Shown: positions 16,897 to 26,214 of the stretch, one piece after another
Position numbering within the stretch: position 1 is the first letter of the stretch
Layout of the letters: the number at the start of each line of letters is the position of its first letter
NCBI GenBank assembly: GCA_965222655.1
Contig: CBDCUP010000003.1
Location: forward strand, 124,001-188,000
Reading direction: 5' to 3'
Length of the DNA: 64,000 nucleotides
Source: CAUZIZ01 sp965222655
GTDB taxonomy: Bacteria > Acidobacteriota > UBA6911 > RPQK01 > JAJDTT01
Program-made: the position numbers and the translations under genes
The notes under the pieces: model-generated
The model's input: only the letters and a program-made list of their open reading frames with translations
Told to the model about the DNA's origin: nothing
The model's database searches: none

Positions 16897-19185
16897 ATGA
16901 GTCCAACGTCCCCAGCCTTCACCTGTTTACCTCTGATCTTGATGGTGCTCGTTCCACTACAAGAGCAGAGGGGAAGGCCCAGGTCCGCGCCGCCTGAGAC
17001 CCACGAGCAAGACTCCGTCGTTGGTGGCAGAAACGTACACTGGTCCTTTCAGCCAATCGAATCCCCGGCAGTGCCCGCAGCAGCGAACCGCTCCTGGGTC
17101 AGAAATCCAATCGATGCGTTTGTTCTAAGTAGACTGGAGAGCGAGAGCATTTCACCTTCTCCCGAAGCCGACAAGAACACCTTGATACGACGGGTCAGTC
17201 TGGACCTGGTCGGCTTCCCTCCGTCGCCAGACCAGGTCAGCAGCTTCCTGAGCGATGAGCGTCCGGATGCCTACGAACGTTTGGTTGACGGGCTTCTCTC
17301 CTCGCCCCACTACGGGGAAAGGTGGGCCCTATACTGGTTGGATCTAGCACGCTATGCCGACAGTGACGGCTACGAGGGTGACCGCGTACGACCTCACGCC
17401 TGGCGTTATCGTGAGTGGGTCATCAAAGCCCTCAATGAGGATATGCCATTCGACCAGTTCACTATCGAGCAAATCGCCGGTGACCTTCTTCCGGAGGCCA
17501 CCATCAAACAGAAAGTAGCAACCGGATTTCACCGCAATACATTGACCAACCGGGAAGGCGGCGTGGACGTCGAGCAGTTCCGCTTTGAGCAATTGGTCGA
17601 CCGCAACAGAACGGTGGGGACCGTGTGGCTGGGACTCACGGTAGAGTGCGCCCAGTGCCATGACCACAAATATGACCCAATCACACAGAAGGACTACTAT
17701 CGGCTGCTTGCCTTCTTCAACTCCGACGAGGAAGTCAATATCGACGCTCCTCTTGCCGGAGAGATGGGGTCCTACACTAGAGGACGACCGGAATATGACG
17801 CAAAGCGTCAGAAACTTCTGCAGGAATACGGCCTGTTTGAACTGCAGAGGCCCTGGGAATTGAAGATGCTTCAGGCCTCGGCCAACCCGGGAAAGTGGCC
17901 CGTTTGGGACGATGCCTATGTGATGTTCCAGTTGTTGCTGGATAACGGCGAAACCATTCTAGGCAACGATCCAGACCGGCGGACCCGCAAGGAGCAATTG
18001 GCACTCACGGCCCACTTCGTCGGCAACTACGGCCGCGTCATCACCAAGGAACGTTCCGAAGAACTCAGGCTCAAAGAACTCAGGAAGAAGCTGGACAATC
18101 TCAGCCGGGCTTTTCCGGCCTTGAGTGAGGCGCAAACGATTGCGGCAAGCGCGCATCCCCGCAAGTCCTACATCCACATCCGAGGGGACTATCGCAACAA
18201 GGGGATAGAAGTTCAGCCGGCAACCCCGGGTTTTCTCCATCCCATGCCGCAGGATTCAAACGGGTCACGGCTCACACTGGCGCGTTGGATAGCTGCCCCG
18301 AACAATCCTGTGACGCCCAGGGTGACCGTCAATCGACTCTGGCAGGAGCTGCTCGGACGCGGCCTTGTGAGGACCTCGGAGGACTTTGGAAGCCGCGGCG
18401 ATCGGCCTTCCCACCCGCAACTCCTCGACTGGCTGGCGAACGACTTTGTGAGTCGCGGTTGGAGTCTGAAGAAGGTGATGAGGCGGATCGTGACGTCTGC
18501 GACCTACCGACAATCATCCGCCCGAGGGCCAGAAATGGAATCCCGCGATCCAGACAACGTCCTGCTGAGCCGGCAGAATCGACTCCGACTCCCGGCCGAG
18601 CTGATTCGCGATTCGTCTCTGGCCGTGAGTGGCTTGCTCTACCCGGCCATCGGGGGAAGGAGCGTGCGGCCCCCCCAACCGGAGGCTGTGACGGGGTTGA
18701 TGCACTTGAACTTCACATGGGAGGAAAGCCAGGGCCGGGACCGCTACCGTCGGGGGCTATACGTCCATCGTCAGCGCTCGATGCCCTACCCCCTTCTACA
18801 GAATTTCGATGCGCCGGAGTTCACCGTGACGCTTTGTCGCCGGGAGCGGTCCAACACGCCGCTGCAGGCGCTTAATCTGTTGAACGATCCGGTGTTTTTC
18901 GAAGCCGCGCAGGCGCTGGCTGTACGCATCCTGAGGGATGTGTCCGGGAGCTTTGACGACCGATTGGACCATGCCTTCCAGCTATGCCTTTCCCGCCCTC
19001 CCTATCCCAGCGAGCAGCAGCGCATGTCACAATATTTTGCGCGCAAACTGAAGCTTTTGGACGAGGGTTCTGCCGAGTCTTTGTTCCCCATCGATCTGGA
19101 AGGTGAGAGCAGGATCGAGGCTGCGGCCTGGGTAGGACTGAGCAGCATCCTGCTCAACCTGGATGAGTTCATCACCAGAGAATAG
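16897..19185 (+). CDS. DUF1549/DUF1553 protein (PSD1 type) lacking the cytochrome domain
   Basis: 762 residues with a signal peptide (PAFTCLPLILMVLVPLQE). DUF1549 covers about 50-260: WVRNPIDAFVLSRLE, TLIRRVSLDLVGFPPSPDQV, YWLDLARYADSDGYEGD and ECAQCHDHKYDPITQKDYYR, the last with a CxxCH motif. DUF1553 covers about 440-700: LTLARWIAAPNNPVTPRVTV, EDFGSRGDRPSHPQLLDWLA and RRERSNTPLQALNLLNDPVF. The paralogue at 35533-38145 carries an extra N-terminal PSCyt1 heme domain that is missing here. Function is unknown; such proteins are exported and nearly always paired with DUF1501, which follows after 2 bp. Confidence 0.88.
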   Translation: MSPTSPAFTCLPLILMVLVPLQEQRGRPRSAPPETHEQDSVVGGRNVHWSFQPIESPAVPAAANRSWVRNPIDAFVLSRLESESISPSPEADKNTLIRRVSLDLVGFPPSPDQVSSFLSDERPDAYERLVDGLLSSPHYGERWALYWLDLARYADSDGYEGDRVRPHAWRYREWVIKALNEDMPFDQFTIEQIAGDLLPEATIKQKVATGFHRNTLTNREGGVDVEQFRFEQLVDRNRTVGTVWLGLTVECAQCHDHKYDPITQKDYYRLLAFFNSDEEVNIDAPLAGEMGSYTRGRPEYDAKRQKLLQEYGLFELQRPWELKMLQASANPGKWPVWDDAYVMFQLLLDNGETILGNDPDRRTRKEQLALTAHFVGNYGRVITKERSEELRLKELRKKLDNLSRAFPALSEAQTIAASAHPRKSYIHIRGDYRNKGIEVQPATPGFLHPMPQDSNGSRLTLARWIAAPNNPVTPRVTVNRLWQELLGRGLVRTSEDFGSRGDRPSHPQLLDWLANDFVSRGWSLKKVMRRIVTSATYRQSSARGPEMESRDPDNVLLSRQNRLRLPAELIRDSSLAVSGLLYPAIGGRSVRPPQPEAVTGLMHLNFTWEESQGRDRYRRGLYVHRQRSMPYPLLQNFDAPEFTVTLCRRERSNTPLQALNLLNDPVFFEAAQALAVRILRDVSGSFDDRLDHAFQLCLSRPPYPSEQQRMSQYFARKLKLLDEGSAESLFPIDLEGESRIEAAAWVGLSSILLNLDEFITRE

Positions 19186-19187
19186 CT

Positions 19188-20624
19188 ATGGAATTCGACG
19201 AGCTCAGACGGATCCTAACCCGCCGAGACTTCTTGGGAAGTTGCGCCGCCGGCATCGAAACGATTGCGCTGGCCCAACTGTTGGCCACCGAAGGACGGGC
19301 GGAGGGGAACGAACCACCGATCGATAATCCCTTGGCTCCCAGACCCCCTCATTTCGAACCGACCGCAAAGAACCTGATCGTCCTGTTCATGGCGGGAGCC
19401 CCGAGTCAGATTGATTTGTTCGATCCCAAACCCGAACTTCAGAAATGGCATGGCCAGTCGCTGCCCCCGTCGATGACCGAGGGGATGAAGCTGGCCTTCA
19501 TTGAGCCCAGCGCCAAGGTCTTTGCCAGTTCTCGAACCTTCAAACCCTACGGGGAAAGCGGCATAGAGTTTTCCGATTACCTGCCCCACCTGGCAACCTG
19601 TGCCGACGATATCTGCCTGATTCGGTCGATGTACACCGAAGCCTTCAACCACCATCCAGGCCAACTGTTGCTGATGACGGGCAGCATGCAGTTTGGCCGC
19701 CCCACCCTGGGGTCCTGGGTGTCCTATGGTCTGGGCAGTGAGAGCCAGGACCTTCCCGGGTTCGTGGTTCTGAGCTCGGGAAAGGGAACCAGTGGTGGAA
19801 CGACCAACTGGTCCTCCGGGTTTCTGCCGTCGGTGTACCAGGGGGTGCCATTCCGGGATCAGGGAGACCCGATTCTCTATCTGTCCAACCCTGGGGGGAT
19901 GAGCCAGGAAATGCAGCGGGAGCGGCTGGACGCCCTGCGGGACTTGAACCAACAGCATTATCTGAGAACCCGCGATCGTGAAATCGCCTCGCGCATTGCT
20001 TCCTACGAGCTGGCCTTTCGAATGCAGGCGGCTGCCCCACAGTTGATCGATTTCTCGGATGAGCCCAAACACGTCCTCGACAGCTACGGTGTCAACGATG
20101 AAACAACCCGGCCTTTCGCTGTCAATTGTCTGTTGGCCCGCAGAATGGTCGAGCAGGGGGTCCGGTGCATCCTGCTGGCACACTCCAGCTGGGACGACCA
20201 CGAGCAGATCGACAAGAGGTTGAAAAAGAACTGCGCCATTACGGATCAGCCCGCAGCAGCTCTGTTGAAGGACTTAAAGGAGCGAGGCCTGTTGGACAGC
20301 ACGCTCGTCGTGTGGGGAGGTGAGTTCGGCCGCACTCCCCTGGCTCAGATCATCCGGGAAAATGAGGGTGCGGGGCGGGATCACCACCCCGACTGCTTTA
20401 CCATGTGGATGGCAGGAGGCGGGGTCCGCGGCGGTCAGGTCATCGGGAAAACCGATGAGTTCGGTTTGAGGATCGTCCAGGACAAGGTACACGTCCATGA
20501 TCTGCAAGCCACGATTCTGCACCTTCTAGGCCTGGACCATACCCGTTTAACATACCGCCACATGGGCCGCGATTTCCGCCTGACCGATGTGGCTGGCGAG
20601 GTGGTGAAAAAAGTTCTCGCTTGA
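19188..20624 (+). CDS. DUF1501 protein, Tat-exported
   Basis: 478 residues. The Tat signal is LTRRDFLGSCAAGIETIALA. The remainder is the DUF1501 fold, related to alkaline phosphatase and sulfatase enzymes: AKNLIVLFMAGAPSQIDLFD, EAFNHHPGQLLLMTGSMQFG, VVWGGEFGRTPLAQ and RDHHPDCFTMWMAGGGVRGG, with His/Asp residues that could hold metal. The stop of the DUF1549/1553 gene is 2 bp upstream, so the two are translationally linked. No activity has been shown for the family to my knowledge. The paralogue at 38150-39586 aligns end to end. Confidence 0.9.
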   Translation: MEFDELRRILTRRDFLGSCAAGIETIALAQLLATEGRAEGNEPPIDNPLAPRPPHFEPTAKNLIVLFMAGAPSQIDLFDPKPELQKWHGQSLPPSMTEGMKLAFIEPSAKVFASSRTFKPYGESGIEFSDYLPHLATCADDICLIRSMYTEAFNHHPGQLLLMTGSMQFGRPTLGSWVSYGLGSESQDLPGFVVLSSGKGTSGGTTNWSSGFLPSVYQGVPFRDQGDPILYLSNPGGMSQEMQRERLDALRDLNQQHYLRTRDREIASRIASYELAFRMQAAAPQLIDFSDEPKHVLDSYGVNDETTRPFAVNCLLARRMVEQGVRCILLAHSSWDDHEQIDKRLKKNCAITDQPAAALLKDLKERGLLDSTLVVWGGEFGRTPLAQIIRENEGAGRDHHPDCFTMWMAGGGVRGGQVIGKTDEFGLRIVQDKVHVHDLQATILHLLGLDHTRLTYRHMGRDFRLTDVAGEVVKKVLA

Positions 20625-20706
20625 CGTGGCGGTGGTCTCCAGGCCGCCGTATTCTTTGTTCCGAGCCTATGGCTCGACGCACGGCGGCCTGGAGACCACC
20701 GCCACG
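20625..20706. repeat. Hairpin element between convergent genes, copy 1
   Basis: Arms 20625-20650 (CGTGGCGGTGGTCTCCAGGC then CGCCGT) and 20681-20706 are perfect reverse complements over 26 bp. The 30-base loop contains a second small hairpin (CGAGCC and GGCTCG). It begins one base after the DUF1501 stop and ends 8 bp before the stop of the convergent sialidase gene, so it could terminate transcription in both directions. A related copy sits at 24061-24141 in the same kind of position. Confidence 0.85.
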
Positions 20707-20713
20707 ACCCCGT

Positions 20714-22003
20714 TCAGGGGGCCTTTTTCTGCAAGCTATCAGCCCCGTCAGTCAACCATTCCAGGTCGAAGCGAGCGACTGAAACCTTGGCGTCCGGTCC
20801 GGGGTAGCCAGCACCCGAAGTCCAGACCAGGTCCTTGGTGTAAATGCAGAGAATGCTCATGTCAGGCGCAACCGCAAGGTTCGAGTAGCCGGCCGATCCC
20901 GGGTAGAGGACCTTCGATACCGGCCAGGTTTTGCCCTCGTCGTAGCTGAGCCTGATCGTCATCTGGGATCTCTCAGTCGTGCTGGCCGGGTTGGACACTA
21001 GGATACGATTCTTGTTGAAACTCTCCTGATCGGTGAAGCGCACCACGCTGCCCTGACAGGAAGGCTCGGGGAGCGTCTCGTCGTATTTCACCTCCGACCA
21101 GGTTTCCCCACCGTCCTTGCTCCAGGCATAGCCGCGGCGATGGCTCTGATCAATAACTCGAGATGATGGCCACCTTTGCTTAGCAGTACGGCTCCTCAGA
21201 GTCATGTACAAGGTACCGTCAACGGTTTCTACGGCCTCACACTCATCGGATTTGTCCTTGGTCAGAATTTCGCCTCGCTTCCAGGTTTCTCCGTGATCGT
21301 CGCTGAAGAAGGCATAGGACCACTGGACATTCTGGGGGCGCCACTGCCTCCAGATCACGGGTCGCATAAGGGAGTAGACCATCTCGATCACGTCCTTTAG
21401 TTGGCCCTCGGCGCCCTCTGCTAATTCGACGGGTCCCGGAGTTTCATCTCCCCAGGCCGGTATCAGAAGCCGTCCACTCTTCAGCTGGATGCCGTGCCCC
21501 GGACCTGACCCAAGGAAACTCCAGACGGGATCCTTGACGTCGTCGGTGATTTCGACCGGCTCCGACCAGGTCTCACCATCGTCTGTGCTTTTCTTCACGA
21601 AGACCTGGCGGTTGTTCTTGCAGTAGAGGAGCACAATGGTTCCGGTCTGGTGATCCACCACCGGACATTCATTGCCAATCGTGTGTTTCCCGTCATCGGC
21701 CACGACCTGCATCTCCTCCCAGGTCTGGCCGCTATCGAAACTGCGTCTGAGCACAATGTCGGTATCGTCCCAATCATGGCCGTCGTTCTTCCTGGCTTCG
21801 GCAAAGGCGAGGATCGTCCCCTTGGTCGAAACCGCTAGCGCAGGAATCCGGTAGAGAAAGTACCCTCCCTCTCCAACTTTAAACAAAGCCGTTTCAACCG
21901 GCGACCCCGCGCTTTCCTGGCTTTCTGGATCCGACATTGGCGGTTCCGAAGCCGTGCAGCCTAAAAGGAAGGCAGTAAGAAGTATCGGGATGATGTGTCT
22001 CAT
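20714..22003 (-). CDS. Exo-alpha-sialidase-like BNR lipoprotein (block A)
   Basis: 429 residues. The lipobox LLGC ends at Cys16. The sialidase arginine motif YRIP is at 51-54, followed by AFAEARKND. Five Asp-boxes (S-x-D-x-G-x-T-W) are visible: SFDSGQTW, STDDGETW, SDDHGETW, SKDGGETW and SYDEGKTW. GPGHGIQLKSGRLLIPAW and DECEAVETVDGTLYM are typical of bacterial sialidases. The expected role is release of terminal sialic acid or a related sugar at the cell surface. Relative to its paralogue at 30910-32067 it has inserts around residues 180-205 and 270-285. It converges on the DUF1501 gene and is divergent from the GHL10-like gene over a 259 bp gap. Confidence 0.87.
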   Translation of the reverse strand: MRHIIPILLTAFLLGCTASEPPMSDPESQESAGSPVETALFKVGEGGYFLYRIPALAVSTKGTILAFAEARKNDGHDWDDTDIVLRRSFDSGQTWEEMQVVADDGKHTIGNECPVVDHQTGTIVLLYCKNNRQVFVKKSTDDGETWSEPVEITDDVKDPVWSFLGSGPGHGIQLKSGRLLIPAWGDETPGPVELAEGAEGQLKDVIEMVYSLMRPVIWRQWRPQNVQWSYAFFSDDHGETWKRGEILTKDKSDECEAVETVDGTLYMTLRSRTAKQRWPSSRVIDQSHRRGYAWSKDGGETWSEVKYDETLPEPSCQGSVVRFTDQESFNKNRILVSNPASTTERSQMTIRLSYDEGKTWPVSKVLYPGSAGYSNLAVAPDMSILCIYTKDLVWTSGAGYPGPDAKVSVARFDLEWLTDGADSLQKKAP

Positions 22004-22262
22004 GACTCAGCCTCCTGTGATTGTTTCTGGAAGTGGTTCTGGACATCGCTTGAAGGATCCTTCCAAGTAGTAGGCTCTTCTGGGGCCTAAGTCAACAGGC
22101 CGGACGACGATACGGCCCTTATTTCGAGAGGAGACTGATCCGTTCGAACGAGGGGGGATACAAATCTTGCCTCGTCGGCGCAGTGGGAGTACATTGGTCA
22201 ATCATTATCAGGCAGTCTTTCTGTCAAGTCTTTTTCTACCCAACCAAAGGAGGGAACCAATC

Positions 22263-24020
22263 ATGTCTTCCAACCGAAGGAATTTCTTGAAGACCGTGGC
22301 TGCGGCAGGCGGAACCGCTGCTGCTGCTGGCACACTTTCCGCATCCACAGGCCCAGGGGCTGTCTCCAGCGCCGAGTCTCACGGCAGTAAAGAAAAACCC
22401 CCGTTTCGTTTGATCTGGGAGGGGGAGTGGAACGATGTGCCCTGCTCCGACTATCCACTGACCCCGGAAAGATGGGCCAAAGAAGCCCTGGCGCCCCTGG
22501 CCAACACCCACGTGGACGCTTTGGCCTACAACGTCTGCAGCAGCGACGGCTATGTCGCCCAGCTGGAGCACGGGGAATTGCTGCTCGACAACGTCGAGCA
22601 GTTCGAAGATGCCTGGTATTGGAGATACCGGGAAAACACCAAGGGGCTGATCAAGGCAGGCGCCAACCCTCCCGACATGGCCGTCAAGTATGGACAGAAA
22701 TACGGGATGAAGATCTTCGCGGTCATCCGGATGAACGATCCCCACGACCAGGTCTACGCCTTCAGGCACGAGGTAAGTAATTTCAAGCTAAACCACCCTG
22801 AGTATTTGCTGGGAAACCCGCACTGGGAAGTAGGTGACAAGGCTCAAAAGGAATACGCGCCGGATACCATGGAATCCTTCACCTGGGGCCTGTTTGACTA
22901 CTCTCACAAGGCGGTGCGGGATCACAAGCTGGCCATCATCAATGAGTTCGCCACTCGCTGGGATAACGATGGAGTCATGCTGGATTTCGAGCGGGATCCC
23001 ATGTACTTCTGGCCTCCCCAGGGAGGTGGGGCTAAGCCCGAGAACCAGGAGAAGATGACCGATCTGATCCGATCAATCAGAGCGACGCTGGACAAAGTTC
23101 AGGCTCAACGCGGGAAAAAGCAGTTACTGATGGTGCGGGGAGTTGCCAACATCCAGTTGTGTCAGGAGCGTGGATTGGATATCCCCACCTGGGTCAAGGA
23201 AGGCCTGGTGCAAGTAATCATTCCAGGAGCGGGCTACGCACCCTTCACGTTGAACCTGAAGCCCTGGCTGGAGCTGGTGGAAGGTAAGGAGTGTTGGATC
23301 TATCCTTCGAACAACCATTGGAAACATACCGAGGTCACCAGGGCCTGGGCGCTCCAGATGCTCGACGAAGGAGCCCATGGGCTCTACCTCTTCAACTGGG
23401 GCCATCTGATATTCGGTTACAGGGCGGCCGAGTCCCCCTTGGTTCCCGTCGGTTCCAACTGGCGCGGGAGCGCCTATTCGGTCTGGTACGATGAGGCCCC
23501 TCCCGACTTCTACACCACTCTGCACGAGATCGGAGATATTCGAGCCGTGCAGTTCAAGAACAAGCGGTACGTCCTGGATTCGATCCCGCATGAGGTGATG
23601 AAGGATCGGCTGCGGGGCGGCAAGATAGGTAGCCGGCTGTATCGAGGAATCGACGATGTCGTGCTACCCGTGGAGCTCTCAGTCGGCCGGCATGAGGTCC
23701 CATTCCGGATCTCTGACGCTCTGCAATCGGCTCACGAGTACGGATTCGATCCCAAGGCCACACTCACGATGATGATCGTGAATCACACTCATCCTGATCG
23801 CTTCACGGTAACCTTGAACGATACGCTTCTGAACGATGACACCCGCTCGAGCCGGGATGTCTACATCATGAACAACTTCTCCAGGGTGCAGTATCCGATT
23901 CCGTTAGAGGCGCTGAATCATGGACAGAACACGCTGAAGCTCCACATGACCAAGACCAATCCGCAGATGAGGCCCAACCCGGTGCTGCAGAACGTGGATA
24001 TCTCGATCGAGTACGTCTGA
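22263..24020 (+). CDS. Tat-exported GHL10-like TIM-barrel protein (block A)
   Basis: 585 residues. The ATG at 22263 follows AAAGGAGG; the frame is open further upstream without support. The Tat signal is SSNRRNFLKTVAAAGGTAAA. A TIM barrel of the glycosyl-hydrolase-like-10 kind follows: FRLIWEGEWNDVPCSDYPLT, RDHKLAIINEFATRWDNDGV, MLDFERDPMYFWPPQGGG, and EGLVQVIIPGAGYAPFTLN. Asp/Glu in MLDFERD are catalytic candidates. A beta-sandwich tail occupies about 480-585. The substrate is unknown. The protein at 39860-41608 is a close paralogue; the 24 residues from PPFRLIWEGEWN onward are identical in both. Confidence 0.8.
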   Translation: MSSNRRNFLKTVAAAGGTAAAAGTLSASTGPGAVSSAESHGSKEKPPFRLIWEGEWNDVPCSDYPLTPERWAKEALAPLANTHVDALAYNVCSSDGYVAQLEHGELLLDNVEQFEDAWYWRYRENTKGLIKAGANPPDMAVKYGQKYGMKIFAVIRMNDPHDQVYAFRHEVSNFKLNHPEYLLGNPHWEVGDKAQKEYAPDTMESFTWGLFDYSHKAVRDHKLAIINEFATRWDNDGVMLDFERDPMYFWPPQGGGAKPENQEKMTDLIRSIRATLDKVQAQRGKKQLLMVRGVANIQLCQERGLDIPTWVKEGLVQVIIPGAGYAPFTLNLKPWLELVEGKECWIYPSNNHWKHTEVTRAWALQMLDEGAHGLYLFNWGHLIFGYRAAESPLVPVGSNWRGSAYSVWYDEAPPDFYTTLHEIGDIRAVQFKNKRYVLDSIPHEVMKDRLRGGKIGSRLYRGIDDVVLPVELSVGRHEVPFRISDALQSAHEYGFDPKATLTMMIVNHTHPDRFTVTLNDTLLNDDTRSSRDVYIMNNFSRVQYPIPLEALNHGQNTLKLHMTKTNPQMRPNPVLQNVDISIEYV

Positions 24021-24060
24021 TTTCCAAGACGCCACCGCGGCCGTGATTGAGGTTGGCGGA

Positions 24061-24141
24061 CGTAGCTTTGGTCTCCAGGCCGAAGTCTTCTGCTCTCGAG
24101 CCTTCGGCTCGAAGCACGGCGGCCTGGAGACCACCGCTACG
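24061..24141. repeat. Hairpin element between convergent genes, copy 2
   Basis: The right arm at 24116-24141 (ACGGCGGCCTGGAGACCACC then GCTACG) matches the 20681-20706 arm except for one base. The left arm at 24061-24086 pairs with it apart from about four mismatches. The loop includes CGAGCCTTCGGCTCG, a small stem as in copy 1. It lies 40 bp after the GHL10-like stop and 50 bp before the convergent CRTAC1 stop. Confidence 0.85.
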
Positions 24142-24190
24142 ACTTCCTCTGAAGTCTCGGCATGAATGATCCAGGGGCGTTGAAGCATGT

Positions 24191-26041
24191 TTACCCGTCT
24201 CTCTTGGAATCCTGTCCTGTGGTCGTGACGACCGGCTCGGGCTCGCCTTCCTGGATCGTGATTATGCGATTGACAGGGAGGTCGGCGACGGTAGAAGTCT
24301 TACCGCTGGCCCATCGGATCTCGACTTTTTCCACCTGTTCGGCCGAACCCAGACCGAAGTGTAGCCGCAGATCCGAGTGGGAGGCATAGCTGCCTCCACT
24401 AATCACGTCCCCTCTCTGCCGCTTACCGTCGGCAGTCAAGAACACGGTGGTTCCGATCGCATCGCTCGGGCTCTTCTCAGTCCCGATCAGGCGCAGGAGA
24501 ATCCAATTGTTGCTGCTGCCGGCTCGGTTGATCAGGATCTTTGGAGAACCGTCGACGCAGTTCATGACCACATCGACCGCTCCATCATTGTTCAAATCGC
24601 CGAAGGCGGCCCCCCGCGCCGGTACGACCACTGCGAGGCCACTTCCGGCCAGTGGCGGGACTCCCGTGAAGCGCTTTCCGGCGAGATTTTGAAAGAGCAA
24701 GGGGCGCTGCGCCCAGCTTGTACCCCAGTTGTACTGATCGACTCCGGGGTAGGTATGACCGTTGGCAACGAACAGATCCTTGAAGCCGTCGTTGTCGAAA
24801 TCTAGAAATCCGGTTCCCCAGCCCAGGAACGGGATTGTTGGTCGAGCCAGACCATACCGAAAGGTGGCGTCCACAAAGAATCCCTCCCCCTCATTTCGGT
24901 ACAGTGTGTTGTAGTCGTCGGAAAAATTGGTGATGTAAAAATCGACGCCCCCGTCGTTATCGAAATCCCCCACGGCGATCCCCATACCAGCCTGCTCGGC
25001 CCCCGACTCGCTCAGCGCAAAGCCTGATCGATAGCTGATGTCCTGAAAGGCTCCGTCACCCTTGTTTCGGTAGAGGTAGTTGGGGGTAGAGTCATTGGCG
25101 ACGACCAAATCAATCCAACCGTCGTCGTCGACGTCAACCCAGGCTGCGCCGAAGCCATAATATCCTTTGGGATCGTCCACTCCGGCTTCGACCGCCACCT
25201 CTTTGAAGGTATGATCTCCGTTATTCACAAACAGGAAATCCCGAGTCCCCTCGAGGCCCCGCGGACCACACATCACCGGCTTCCCCCGAAACTGGCAGAA
25301 GCTGTCGTCGATCGAATTGACCTCGGGATCGGGGAGACTGGCAGGGTCGAATTTCAGATAGCCGCAAACGAAAAGATCGAGGTGACCGTCGCGGTTGAAG
25401 TCGCCGAACGAGGCTGCGGTCGACCATTTGCCCAGGGCAACACCGGCCTTCTCGGCCACATCGGTGAAGGTCCCGTCACCGTCATTCTGATAGAGCCGGT
25501 TCTTGCCGAAGTTGGTCACATAGAGATCGGGCCAGCCGTCGTTGTTGTAATCACCAACAGTTGCACCGAAACCCCATCTTTCGTTGGCCACCTTGGCCTC
25601 TGAGGTCACCTCCTTGAAGGTGCCATCCTGATTGTTCCGAAAAAGAGCCGATCTGGGTGAATCCTCTTTGCCCTGGAGGGCCTCATAGGTGGAGCCACTG
25701 ACCAGATAGATATCGAGCCATCCGTCCCGGTCGTAGTCGATCAGAGCGACTCCACCTGATGGGACCTCGAGAATATAGCTCTTGGACTTGGACCCGGAGC
25801 GGTGAATGAATCGATCTACTCCGCTTTGGGAGGTGACATCGGCAAAGATCTCCGGTGCGTCGTCGACAAAGCCGCCGGCCGTGATCGGGCGCATCTCTTT
25901 GTCGAAGACAGGAGGGTGGGCTTCACCAGAGACGACGCCCGACTTCTGCTGAGTCTGACCTGAAAGTTGCTGGAGCCAAGGCCAGGCGACACACGGGACA
26001 AGGGCGAGTACCCATATCCACTGAAATGACTTCGATCTCAT
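24191..26041 (-). CDS. CRTAC1-family protein (FG-GAP/VCBS repeats plus ASPIC/UnbV domain)
   Basis: 616 residues from the ATG at 26041, with GGAAGG six bases upstream (a GTG two codons earlier is possible). Signal peptide: FQWIWVLALVPCVAWPW. The propeller repeats carry calcium loops: DYDRDGWLDIYLV, DYNNDGWPDLYV, DFNRDGHLDLFV, DVDDDGWIDLVV, DFDNDGGVDFYI. The C-terminal ASPIC/UnbV domain includes SDAIGTTVFLTADGKRQRGD and LHFGLGSAEQVEKVEIRWAS. It is a paralogue of the protein at 6386-8107. It is divergent from the sulfite-oxidase-like gene and the two TPR genes beyond, which recalls the CRTAC1-TPR pair at 4753-8107. Surface ligand binding is likely; the ligand is unknown. Confidence 0.9.
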   Translation of the reverse strand: MRSKSFQWIWVLALVPCVAWPWLQQLSGQTQQKSGVVSGEAHPPVFDKEMRPITAGGFVDDAPEIFADVTSQSGVDRFIHRSGSKSKSYILEVPSGGVALIDYDRDGWLDIYLVSGSTYEALQGKEDSPRSALFRNNQDGTFKEVTSEAKVANERWGFGATVGDYNNDGWPDLYVTNFGKNRLYQNDGDGTFTDVAEKAGVALGKWSTAASFGDFNRDGHLDLFVCGYLKFDPASLPDPEVNSIDDSFCQFRGKPVMCGPRGLEGTRDFLFVNNGDHTFKEVAVEAGVDDPKGYYGFGAAWVDVDDDGWIDLVVANDSTPNYLYRNKGDGAFQDISYRSGFALSESGAEQAGMGIAVGDFDNDGGVDFYITNFSDDYNTLYRNEGEGFFVDATFRYGLARPTIPFLGWGTGFLDFDNDGFKDLFVANGHTYPGVDQYNWGTSWAQRPLLFQNLAGKRFTGVPPLAGSGLAVVVPARGAAFGDLNNDGAVDVVMNCVDGSPKILINRAGSSNNWILLRLIGTEKSPSDAIGTTVFLTADGKRQRGDVISGGSYASHSDLRLHFGLGSAEQVEKVEIRWASGKTSTVADLPVNRIITIQEGEPEPVVTTTGQDSKRDG

Positions 26042-26214
26042 GAACACCCTTCCTCACCTACGCACGGTTGACCGCTCTGTTGGTCATCATCGATACAGAT
26101 TGTAATACGATGATAGTCCGGAAAGTTGACAGCCACAGGATTGTTGGCAAGTTTTTGAAAGAGCGCGTAAGGTTGTCAATAATTTGGAAGCACGGCGGAG
26201 CCGAAAACGGAACA

